5,223 bases of DNA from DXYV01 sp045543215 (GCA_045543215.1 JAZQMD010000053.1:1-5223); one strand, 5' to 3'. Numbered from the stretch's first letter, positions 1-4,888 are shown. Numbers and translations: made by a program. The notes: generated by a model from the letters alone, not told the origin.

Positions 1-28
1 AGCATAGCCTAACTCCCTAACTGTGTTC

Positions 29-57
29 ATCATAACATTTGCGGCGAATTTTGTCAA
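29..57 (-). promoter_or_regulatory. Leftward sigma-A type promoter
   Basis: Read on the minus strand, a perfect -35 box TTGACA (plus-strand 57 to 52) is followed after exactly 17 nt by TATGAT (34 to 29), five of six matches to TATAAT. Transcription would start near position 22 and leave the window to the left, divergent from the tRNA-Ser promoter. The gene served is outside the window. An ATG-ATG on this strand lies inside the -10 box and has no Shine-Dalgarno, so it is not a start codon of this transcript. Plus-strand frames entering from the left all meet stops within the first 20 bases, so no rightward gene ends here beyond a few codons. Confidence 0.65.
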
Positions 58-124
58 GAATTTTGCTATAAAAAATTATAATTTCAAATTTTTTATTTTT
101 TATAGAAAAAACATAAAAAAGGGC

Positions 125-153
125 TTGTCAAAACAAGAAAAATGTTATATAAT
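125..153 (+). promoter_or_regulatory. Promoter of tRNA-Ser
   Basis: TTGTCA (125-130) and a perfect TATAAT (148-153) are separated by 17 nt. A-rich tracts just upstream (about 106-120) could act as an UP-like element. The expected start is near 160, about 20 nt before the mature tRNA 5' end, which leaves a short leader to be removed by RNase P. Confidence 0.75.
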
Positions 154-181
154 AACAAGGCTGGTGTATATCAGTTGACGC

Positions 182-273
182 GGAGTGGTATCGAAGTGGT
201 CATAACGAGCACGACTGGAAATCGTGTTGCCGTGATGAGCGGCACGCGGGTTCGAATCCCGCCCACTCCGCCA
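182..273 (+). tRNA. tRNA-Ser (anticodon GGA)
   Basis: A full class II tRNA cloverleaf can be folded by eye. The acceptor stem GGAGTGG (182-188) pairs with CCACTCC (263-269). The discriminator is G270 and the CCA is encoded (271-273). The D stem is TCG/CGA. The anticodon stem CACGA/TCGTG encloses the loop CTGGAAA with anticodon GGA at 217-219, which reads UCC and UCU. The long variable arm TGCCG/CGGCA (228-244) is typical of serine tRNAs. The T stem GCGGG/CCCGC holds the loop TTCGAAT. The gene has its own promoter upstream and a terminator downstream, so it is a monocistronic unit. It appears intact although remnants of a mobile element lie directly behind it. Confidence 0.97.
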
Positions 274-277
274 AATA

Positions 278-324
278 AGAACCGTAATCATGATACGATG
301 TGTATTGTGATTGCGGTTCTTTTT
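278..324 (+). terminator. Intrinsic terminator of tRNA-Ser
   Basis: AGAACCGTAATCA (278-290) pairs with TGATTGCGGTTCT (308-320) over 13 bp with a single G-U wobble, followed by TTTT (321-324). The 17-nt loop contains a further short ATAC/GTAT pairing. It starts only 5 nt after the CCA end. Confidence 0.88.
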
Positions 325-330
325 CGCTTT

Positions 331-462
331 TCTATCCTTGCTAGAGTAAAAGCTGCCTTAAAATTTATCCTGCTTGGGGTGCTCAATTAAGATTTGCGGA
401 TTGCTTGGGATCATTTCCATTTTAACTGCGTGTTTTAACGCCTTATGAATGTTGGCATGATA
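331..462 (-). pseudogene. Tyrosine recombinase (integrase) remnant, core-binding domain fragment
   Basis: On the minus strand from 462 downwards the frame reads YHANIHKALKHAVKMEMIP, then SNPQILIEHPKQDKF, a TAA stop (360-358), then GSFYSSKD. This is the familiar end of the SAM-like core-binding domain of Clostridia integrases from integrative elements (a YHANI..AL..A...GLI..NP pattern, then the basic linker before a G-x-F/Y-Y segment that opens the catalytic domain). The stop sits in the linker and the frame stays recognisable beyond it, which points to a mutated gene. Both ends are missing: no start codon, and no catalytic R, H-x-x-R or Y region. The upstream side is cut at about 463, where the oppositely oriented IS30 remnant begins; the downstream side fades into the tRNA terminator. 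The family call is from motif memory and is fairly secure; the exact element type is unknown. Confidence 0.7.
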
Positions 463-463
463 G

Positions 464-808
464 GGCCAAGCCGAGGTGGAGAACCGGGAGCCGTTCAGAC
501 ATTGGGAAATGGAGTCCGTGGAGGGGCCGAAAGGATCAAAGCCTCACCTCCTCGTTCTGACGGAGTGGAAAACGCGCCAGGAAATCGGGATTCACGTCCT
601 GGCTGGCATAAGCGAATCGGAGTACGGCTCCAACGAGAAACAAAACTAAATGATCCGGCACCTCTTTCCGAAAGGTACAGATTTTCGGAGAATACGGGCC
701 GGAGCGGTCAATGCTGCGGTCGATTGGCTTAACAATTACCCCCGGGAGATATTCGACTATGCCACCTCCGAGGAGCTCTTTCGCGAGGAGCTATCAAAGC
801 TTGCCTAA
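464..808 (+). pseudogene. IS30-family transposase remnant, internally deleted and interrupted
   Basis: One frame, with codons starting at 464 and ending at TAA 806-808, reads QAEVENREPFRHWEMESVEG followed by PKGSKPHLLVLTEWKTRQEI. It continues as a short anomalous join, then YGSNEKQN, a TAA stop (647-649), then MIRHLFPKGTDF and finally AAVDWLNNYPREIFDYATSE to the C-terminus. These are the hallmark blocks of the IS30 DDE transposase catalytic domain and C-terminal tail. The N-terminal DNA-binding half is absent. Roughly 60-80 residues between the TRQEI block and the SNEK block, which should carry the second catalytic Asp (DNGSEF-like), are missing; the join lies between about 587 and 625. The first catalytic Asp of HWEMD is Glu here (512-514). 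The third acidic residue (Glu, 635-637) remains. Stop, deletion and lost residue together make it inactive. A longer open frame at 445-732 is an out-of-frame shadow. Confidence 0.85.
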
Positions 809-837
809 AAAATTTTATCTTTTTTCGTATTTAGAAC

Positions 838-868
838 TTGACTTTTCGCTGTTGAGCTTGCATATAGT
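838..868 (+). promoter_or_regulatory. Candidate promoter of the S1-domain gene
   Basis: TTGACT (838-843) is followed by TATAGT (863-868) at a rather long 19-nt spacing; CATATA (861-866) would give 17 nt. It lies between the end of the transposase remnant and the S1-type gene, possibly within the old right end of the insertion sequence. Assignment of the -10 box is uncertain. Confidence 0.4.
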
Positions 869-930
869 ATTTTCATGACAGGGTTCGAGACTTGAAAAAA
901 CCGTCGTGTAATAAAGAAAGGATGGTCGCC

Positions 931-1830
931 GTGACCCAGCAATTCCTCCCTGAAGGCAGGCTTCGTTTCACCCAGGAAAACCGGGAGTTGTGCGCCAGCC
1001 TGGATGGACTGAAAAAAGCGATGGACCAGCATATGATTCTGGAAGGGCTTACCCTTCTATGCGATGCCGGACATGACCTTGTGGTACGTGTAGGCTCCTT
1101 CACAGGCCGTATTCCTCACGATGAGGCTGCTCTTGGCATTGCTGAGGGAACCACAAGAGAGATCGCTATCCTCTCTCGAGTTGGTAAGCCTATATGCTTT
1201 ACAGTTATTGCAATAGATGGGGTATCACTTCTCTTATCTAGGCGTCAAGCCCAAGAAATGGCCTTGGAGCATATAATGTCCCACTGGCAGAAGGGGGATA
1301 TTATTCCTATTACTGTTACCCATTTAGAACCGTTTGGAGCTTTTGTGGATGTAGGCTGTGGTATTCCCTCCCTACTGACGCTAGAGCAAATTTCGGTATC
1401 TCGCCTTCCCCATCCCAGGCTGCGATTTACCGTTGGTCAAGAGCTGTTGGCTATGGTTACCGATCTGGATTCGGAGAAAGGGCGGATATCCCTGTCCCAC
1501 AAAGTTTTACTGGGTACTTGGGCAGAAAATGCTGCCTTATTTTCACCTGGTATGACCGTGATTGGAATCGTACGTAGCGTTAAAAGTTATGGTGTTTTTG
1601 TGGAGCTTACCCCTAATTTGTCCGGACTGGCAGAACCCTATCCTGATCTGGAGGAGGGGGATCGAGTTTGTGTGTTTCTTAAATCCATTCAACCGGATCG
1701 GCACAAAATCAAGCTATTGGTTATCGATAAACTTCCTCCTGAGCCTTCCATTGAAGCCCCTCGCTATTTCTTTCATGGTAAGCATCTAGATGAATGGCGC
1801 TATCTGCCTGGCGATCAGGGACTCTGGTAG
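931..1830 (+). CDS. S1-type RNA-binding domain protein (ribosomal protein S1-like)
   Basis: This 299-aa protein is built from S1/OB-fold repeats and probably binds RNA or ribosomes in the cytoplasm; the exact target is unknown. A degenerate first repeat spans about residues 38-104 (VRVGSFTGRIPHDE). A clear second one spans 120-191 (KGDIIPITVTHLEPFGAFVD, ending GRISLSHK). A third spans 205-266 (PGMTVIGIVRSVKSYGVFVE, SGLAEP). A C-terminal tail without recognisable domain follows. The length suits the short S1-like proteins of Ruminococcaceae-type Clostridia rather than full S1 (about 400-550 aa). The GTG start at 931 is chosen because AAGGA (918-922) lies 8 nt upstream. The frame also offers ATG 922, which overlaps that site, and TTG 892, which has no good site. 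It stands alone, flanked by mobile-element debris on the left and an AT-rich spacer on the right. Assignment as an S1-domain protein is firm; a specific role in translation is inference. Confidence 0.9.
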   Translation: MTQQFLPEGRLRFTQENRELCASLDGLKKAMDQHMILEGLTLLCDAGHDLVVRVGSFTGRIPHDEAALGIAEGTTREIAILSRVGKPICFTVIAIDGVSLLLSRRQAQEMALEHIMSHWQKGDIIPITVTHLEPFGAFVDVGCGIPSLLTLEQISVSRLPHPRLRFTVGQELLAMVTDLDSEKGRISLSHKVLLGTWAENAALFSPGMTVIGIVRSVKSYGVFVELTPNLSGLAEPYPDLEEGDRVCVFLKSIQPDRHKIKLLVIDKLPPEPSIEAPRYFFHGKHLDEWRYLPGDQGLW

Positions 1831-1846
1831 ATTTGAGTTGAATATA

Positions 1847-1875
1847 GGGTTTGACTTAAGCCCATAGAATTTTTT
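1847..1875 (+). terminator. Weak candidate terminator after the S1-domain gene
   Basis: GGGTTT (1847-1852) can pair with AAGCCC (1858-1863) as a 6-bp stem with one G-U pair and a 5-nt loop. The run of six T (1870-1875) is separated from the stem by six bases, which is too far for an ideal intrinsic terminator. A second perfect hairpin, TGAAAG-ATA-CTTTCA (1906-1920), followed by CTTTCTTTT, may contribute. Confidence 0.3.
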
Positions 1876-1991
1876 ACAACTGTACCTGTTTTATCTAAAA
1901 AATGATGAAAGATACTTTCACTTTCTTTTAAAAATTCGTTTTTTCTATATCTATAATGTTTGATATTTGCTCTTTCGGATATATAATGATT

Positions 1992-2020
1992 GCATACCAT
2001 ACTTTTAGTCGGGCATATTA
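1992..2020 (+). promoter_or_regulatory. Possible forespore sigma (sigF/sigG) promoter
   Basis: GCATA (1992-1996) precedes GGGCATATTA (2011-2020). The latter fits the sigF -10 pattern GGnnAnAHTR, and its last seven bases, CATATTA, fit the sigG -10 pattern CATWHTA as known from Bacillus subtilis. The spacing is one to two bases shorter than usual. The implied start would fall close to the Shine-Dalgarno, giving an unusually short leader. A sigma-A reading (TTGCAT 1990-1995 with CATATT 2014-2019, 18 nt) is possible but weaker. Confidence 0.35.
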
Positions 2021-2037
2021 CATAAGAGGTGATTGGT

Positions 2038-2238
2038 ATGTCTAAAAAGCATATGTCCCACCCGGAACAGGCGAATATACAACAACCAAATGATGTTAAT
2101 CTTAATCCGAAAATCTATGGCAAAGTCAAAGGAAATGGAGAAAACGCGATCTCAAACGCGTACCCGGTCATTGATAATGATTTGGCTCGAGATAATTTGG
2201 AAAACGATATTCCTGTAGCAGATTTGCAAGATTTATGA
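2038..2238 (+). CDS. Small hydrophilic protein of unknown function (66 aa)
   Basis: I do not recognise this protein. It is 66 aa, without Cys, Trp, signal peptide or membrane segment. It has a basic, His/Gln/Asn-rich N-terminal half (KKHMSHPEQ, NIQQPNDVNLNP) and a strongly acidic C-terminus (DNDLARDNLENDIPVADLQDL, about residues 46-66). It looks soluble and partly disordered. Reality as a gene rests on AAGAGGTGAT (2024-2033), nearly identical to the anti-Shine-Dalgarno complement, 4 nt before ATG 2038. A GTG at 2029 in the same frame lies inside that site and is rejected. The upstream sequence resembles a forespore promoter, so a role in spore formation is conceivable, but the protein is not an alpha/beta-type SASP by sequence. 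It stands alone between two AT-rich spacers. An overlapping 67-codon frame from 2033 is a shadow. Confidence 0.75.
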   Translation: MSKKHMSHPEQANIQQPNDVNLNPKIYGKVKGNGENAISNAYPVIDNDLARDNLENDIPVADLQDL

Positions 2239-2372
2239 GCGTTGAGTCCCATCTTTATTTGAGAATCTAAAGTACTCTGCCTGCACTTTCCCGTTGCCCG
2301 TTGACTGTTTTCTTCTGTTATTATTGTTTGAATTTTGGGCAGTAGACTCTGAACATGTTTATCTCTTCGTTT

Positions 2373-2435
2373 GGACATGGTTTTATCCCCTGATGTAGTT
2401 TATTCATCTTCCTGTATCAGGGGAAGTACATGTCC
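2373..2435. repeat. Long interrupted inverted repeat
   Basis: GGACATG (2373-2379) pairs with CATGTCC (2429-2435), and TCCCCTGAT (2386-2394) pairs with ATCAGGGGA (2416-2424), both without mismatch. The arms are separated by an internal loop (6 versus 4 nt) and enclose a 21-nt centre. No T-run follows on either strand, so it is not an ordinary terminator. It could be an mRNA structure, a protein-binding site, or the ends of a tiny mobile repeat. Confidence 0.75.
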
Positions 2436-2443
2436 ATGGAATG

Positions 2444-2472
2444 TTGACAGGGTAAAAATATTTCTGTACTAG
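2444..2472 (+). promoter_or_regulatory. Candidate promoter upstream of the YlmC/YmxH-like gene
   Basis: A perfect -35 TTGACA (2444-2449) has only a poor -10 candidate, TACTAG (2467-2472), at 17 nt, preceded immediately by TG. The leader to the start codon would be about 75 nt. A weak -10 could mean dependence on an activator, or simply that this is not the promoter. Confidence 0.3.
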
Positions 2473-2552
2473 GACTTGCTAAATGCAGCATAGAGATGAT
2501 GTGAAGAGGAGTTTGGAGTCTATGGAGAAGGGGAGAGGGGAGGATATAACAG

Positions 2553-2834
2553 ATGGATTGCCGGGTGGCGGAACTTCGATATAAAGAAATTATTGACATT
2601 GGAGATGGCACACGATACGGTTATGTAGGGGACGTGGAGGTCAATACCCAGAGCGGTCAGGTTCAGGCCCTGGTGGTCTATGGGCGGCTGCGTCTATTTG
2701 GGTTGTTAGGTAGGCAGGAAGATGTGGTGTTTCCTTGGTCTTCGGTACGCCGATTTGGGGAAGATATTATCTTGGTAGAAGGCAAGAGGAAAGAGCCGAA
2801 AGGGATGGGAGAATCCAAAGGATGGCTTCGCTGA
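2553..2834 (+). CDS. YlmC/YmxH family PRC-barrel sporulation protein
   Basis: This 93-aa PRC-barrel protein belongs to the YlmC/YmxH family, found widely in spore-forming Firmicutes and often linked to sporulation; its biochemical role is unknown. The signature blocks are all present: CRVAELRYKEIIDI at the N-terminus, TRYGYVGDVEV (residues 20-30), the beta-rich ALVVYGRLRLFGLLGRQEDV, and PWSSVRRFGEDIILVE (about 61-76). The last 17 residues (KRKEPKGMGESKGWLR region) are a charged tail not typical of the conserved core. AGGGGAGGAT (2535-2544) ends 8 nt before ATG 2553, an excellent site that fixes the start. The gene precedes the Asp23-like gene, a neighbourhood I associate with Oscillospiraceae-type Clostridia. 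No clear terminator follows, so readthrough into the next gene is possible. Confidence 0.9.
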   Translation: MDCRVAELRYKEIIDIGDGTRYGYVGDVEVNTQSGQVQALVVYGRLRLFGLLGRQEDVVFPWSSVRRFGEDIILVEGKRKEPKGMGESKGWLR

Positions 2835-2895
2835 CCAGATAAAGGATAATTTTGACCCAATTGGCCTATCAGAAAGGATTTATCCAAAAATAGGA

Positions 2896-2924
2896 TTGTA
2901 TTTTTGCTCCTTTGGTGATAAAAT
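2896..2924 (+). promoter_or_regulatory. Promoter of the Asp23-like gene
   Basis: TTGTAT (2896-2901) and TAAAAT (2919-2924) lie 17 nt apart. The -10 box is preceded by TGA, which makes an extended -10 element (TGn). The start is expected near 2931, giving a leader of about 20 nt that contains the Shine-Dalgarno. Confidence 0.65.
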
Positions 2925-2951
2925 AATTTCTAAGCATAGGGAAAGGAGCGA

Positions 2952-3341
2952 ATGATCTCAATGAGCGACCATGAAAAATACATTTCCCGAACTGATGAAA
3001 TGGGAAATATTCATATTTCCATAGAGGTTCTGTCCGTGATTGCGGCCGCTGCGGCTTTGGAAGTAGAGGGTGTGAGCGGTATGGCCTCCGGTTTGGGCTC
3101 CGATGTAGCTGAGTTGGTTGGACGCAAGATCCTCTCTAAAGGAGTGAGGATGTCCATGGCGGATGATCAAGTCTCCATTGATCTGTCTATTTTAGTCAAG
3201 TATGGTCATGCTGTACCTGATGTGGCTAAAGCCGTCCAGGAGGCAGTAATGAGTGCGGTAGAAAACACCAGCGGCCTTGTAGTCACTTGTGTCAATATAA
3301 CGGTGGCCGGTGTGGCATTCCCCCGAAGTGGCCATTCGTAA
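2952..3341 (+). CDS. Asp23/Gls24 family protein (YqhY-like)
   Basis: This 129-aa member of the Asp23/Gls24 family corresponds by position, just before nusB, to the YqhY type, which in Bacillus is linked to control of acetyl-CoA carboxylase; in other Firmicutes the family is tied to envelope stress. The core is clear: YISRTDEMGNIHISIEVLSV, then IAAAAALEVEGVSGMAS (about 31-47), KGVRMSMADDQVSIDLSILV, YGHAVPDVAKAVQEAVMSAV and a final NTSGLVVTCVNITVAGV. It has no signal peptide or membrane segment. The start is uncertain: AAAGGAG (2942-2948) is only 3 nt from ATG 2952 but 12 nt from ATG 2961; both are awkward, and 2961 (MSDHEKY) is a real alternative. It has its own extended -10 promoter and a strong terminator, so it is transcribed as a separate unit. 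Confidence 0.92.
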   Translation: MISMSDHEKYISRTDEMGNIHISIEVLSVIAAAAALEVEGVSGMASGLGSDVAELVGRKILSKGVRMSMADDQVSIDLSILVKYGHAVPDVAKAVQEAVMSAVENTSGLVVTCVNITVAGVAFPRSGHS

Positions 3342-3353
3342 TGAGAGGCGTTG

Positions 3354-3384
3354 TGCCGGGCGGATAATTCCGTCCGGCATTTTT
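3354..3384 (+). terminator. Strong intrinsic terminator after the Asp23-like gene
   Basis: TGCCGGGCGGA (3354-3364) pairs with TCCGTCCGGCA (3369-3379) through 11 bp with one G-U pair and a TAAT tetraloop, followed directly by TTTTT. It begins 12 nt after the stop codon and separates this unit from nusB. Confidence 0.95.
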
Positions 3385-3403
3385 GTGCCAGTAAAATTTG
3401 GGG

Positions 3404-3442
3404 TTTATTTTTACATGAAAAATGTATATAATTGTATATAAT
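3404..3442 (+). promoter_or_regulatory. nusB operon promoter region with duplicated -10 box
   Basis: The 10-mer TGTATATAAT occurs twice in tandem (3423-3432 and 3433-3442), each ending in a perfect TATAAT. The first (3427-3432) has TTTATT (3404-3409) at 17 nt. The second has no good -35 at optimal distance; TTTACA (3410-3415) is 21 nt from TATAAT or 19 nt from TATATA. Starts would fall around 3439-3449, ahead of a leader of about 45-55 nt. Confidence 0.55.
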
Positions 3443-3492
3443 AATTATTGTAAAAACCATTTAACTGTTTTCTACAGCAGAGGAGACGGAGT

Positions 3493-3948
3493 ATGACAAG
3501 AAGCAATGCGCGGGAGATTGCAGTTCACTTTGCCTTTGAACTGGGTTTTTCCACCCTTTCGGCGAATGAGTTGCTGGAGCAAAGCCTGACTAGGGAGAGT
3601 TTTGCTCTAATCGGTGAGGAGGAGCCTCTTTATTCAGAATTCCCCAATGAGAAGCAACGGGAGTACATAGCCAGCCTGGTGAGAGGGGTCTTCCAGCATG
3701 GAGCTGAATTGGATGCCTACATTGAAGCATATGCGCTGGGATGGAAATTTAGCCGCATTGACAGGGTAGCCGCAGCTATTATGCGAGTGACTATGTATGA
3801 GATCCTCTATATGCCAGATATTCCTAATAAAGTAGCCATTAATGAGGCGGTAGAGATTGCCAAGCGGTATGAGGGGGAGGATGTAGTGAGGTTTATCAAC
3901 GGTATTTTAGGCTCTTTTGTCCGAGCGGAATTTCCTGAGGAGAGCTGA
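3493..3948 (+). CDS. nusB: Transcription antitermination factor NusB
   Basis: NusB binds boxA RNA together with S10 (NusE) and supports antitermination of ribosomal RNA operons. The 151-aa product has the family layout: a basic N-terminal helix TRSNAREIAVHFAFELGF, a variable acidic stretch (GEEEPLYSEFPNE, about 41-53), IASLVRGVFQHGAELDAYIE, the RIDRVAAAIMRVTMYEILYM segment, and the diagnostic C-terminal VAINEAVEIAKRY-GEDVVRFINGILG (about 114-140). The length is normal to slightly long because of the acidic insert. AGAGGAG (3479-3485) lies 7 nt before ATG 3493. It is the first gene of a tight run; its stop codon is one base from the next start, so translation is likely coupled. Confidence 0.96.
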   Translation: MTRSNAREIAVHFAFELGFSTLSANELLEQSLTRESFALIGEEEPLYSEFPNEKQREYIASLVRGVFQHGAELDAYIEAYALGWKFSRIDRVAAAIMRVTMYEILYMPDIPNKVAINEAVEIAKRYEGEDVVRFINGILGSFVRAEFPEES

Positions 3949-3949
3949 T

Positions 3950-4888
3950 ATGAGCTGTCTAGGGCTGGATACCAGTAACTATACTACTTCTGCGGCGGTA
4001 TTCAACGGGGATACAGCCTACAATTATGGCAGGCTGTTAGAGGTTCCGCAAGGTGCCATAGGTCTACGGCAGAGTGACGTCGTTTTCCAGCATGTGCGTC
4101 GCTTGCCCGAGATGATTCATACCCTTAGGGAGGAAGGATTACTGGAAAACCTGTTCGCGGTGGGTGCATCTACCCGACCAAGATCAGTGGATGGTTCCTA
4201 TATGCCTTGCTTCCTGGTAGGAGAGGGGCAAGGCAAATCCCTGGCGGATATTCTGGGCGTCCCGTTTTTTCCTTGTTCTCATCAGCAGGGGCATTTGGCG
4301 GTGGCGGCCTGGTCTGTTGGCAGGTTAGATTTGCTGGATATTCCGCATTTGGCCTGGCATTTGTCAGGTGGGACTACAGAATTGCTCTATGTGGAGCCAA
4401 ATGGGGTTACAGTCAATGCAAAGCGGATTGGGGGCTCGTCAGATATTTCAGCCGGTCAGCTTATTGATCGGACTGGGCAGGCCTTGGGACTCACTTTTCC
4501 GGCAGGACGGGCACTGGATCTGTTAAGCGAACAATCCGACAAGGAAGATTACTTTACAGTGAAGTTAAAAGATCTTACCTTTTCTCTGTCCGGGATGGAG
4601 AACAAGGCCAGGCAGATAGTGCAGGATGGTTCCCCATCTGATGCTGCCCGCTATGTTTTGGAAACCATGGCCTCGGTGCTGCATCGAACGACACAGGCAG
4701 CTCGGAAGAAATATGGGAACCTACCTGTACTCTACTCTGGTGGAGTGGCCTCCAACCGCTTAATTCGTCGAAGGTTGGAGAGCGTAGACGTACTGTTTGC
4801 CAAACCTGAACATGCTTCAGATAATGCCCTGGGGCCGGCCATTTTGGCCCACCGGGCACTGGAACGGGGGGATTTAATTGAATGTTAA
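3950..4888 (+). CDS. TsaD/Kae1-like protein (peptidase M22 fold), divergent paralog
   Basis: This 312-aa ASKHA-fold protein is related to TsaD, the enzyme that transfers the threonylcarbamoyl group to A37 of tRNAs reading ANN codons. Opening block: CLGLDTSNYTTSAAVF. Metal site: HQQGH with His111 and His115 (H-x3-H as in TsaD), plus the late SDNALGPAILA with Asp291. Nucleotide-binding glycine blocks: HLSGGTTELLYV (about 137-148) and SGGVASNRLIRR (263-274). Several stretches depart from classical TsaD: STRPRSVDGSYMPCFLVGEG replaces the usual TxGPGL..GLLVG, and SGG-T-TE replaces SGGHTQL. It is about 25 residues shorter than usual. I therefore read it as the Kae1-like paralog found in Oscillospiraceae, perhaps not the main TsaD. 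TGAGGAG (3936-3942) lies 7 nt before ATG 3950, which fixes the start; an upstream in-frame start inside nusB is rejected. The older name glycoprotease is probably wrong functionally. Confidence 0.85.
   Translation: MSCLGLDTSNYTTSAAVFNGDTAYNYGRLLEVPQGAIGLRQSDVVFQHVRRLPEMIHTLREEGLLENLFAVGASTRPRSVDGSYMPCFLVGEGQGKSLADILGVPFFPCSHQQGHLAVAAWSVGRLDLLDIPHLAWHLSGGTTELLYVEPNGVTVNAKRIGGSSDISAGQLIDRTGQALGLTFPAGRALDLLSEQSDKEDYFTVKLKDLTFSLSGMENKARQIVQDGSPSDAARYVLETMASVLHRTTQAARKKYGNLPVLYSGGVASNRLIRRRLESVDVLFAKPEHASDNALGPAILAHRALERGDLIEC

Larger units (their letters stand above)
2239..2552. other. Gene-free stretch with an inverted repeat and a possible promoter
   Basis: No convincing gene lies here. It contains a perfect tandem copy of CCCGTTG (2290-2296 and 2297-2303), the interrupted inverted repeat at 2373-2435, a TTGACA box at 2444-2449, and a purine-rich leader in front of the YlmC-like gene. 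An 87-codon minus-strand frame starting at 2378 has a moderate GGGGA site, but it runs antisense through the 66-aa gene and shows no family resemblance. Confidence 0.6.

Noticed and set aside
1..33. Minus-strand ATG-ATG start of a possible leftward protein (MMNTVRELGYA)
   Set aside because: The ATGATG lies within the -10 box of the leftward promoter and lacks a Shine-Dalgarno, so it would be upstream of the transcript start.
142..390. 82-codon frame across the tRNA gene
   Set aside because: It covers the whole tRNA-Ser and its terminator and has no ribosome binding site.
445..732. 95-codon plus-strand frame in the mobile-element region
   Set aside because: It is out of frame with the clear IS30 transposase blocks, which read in the frame starting at 464; composition is that of a shadow.
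2290..2303. Tandem CCCGTTG repeat considered as the edge of a CRISPR or iteron array
   Set aside because: Only two adjacent 7-bp copies without spacers and no further copies nearby; likely a local duplication.
2115..2378. Minus-strand 87-codon frame (MSKRRDKHVQ...) with a GGGGA site ahead of its ATG
   Set aside because: It runs antisense through most of the 66-aa gene, which has a far better ribosome binding site; no family resemblance, no good promoter, and the GGGGA is simply an arm of the inverted repeat.
2835..2895. Searched for a terminator between the YlmC-like and Asp23-like genes
   Set aside because: Only weak pairings (GGATAA with TTATCC over a long loop) and no adjacent T-run were seen.
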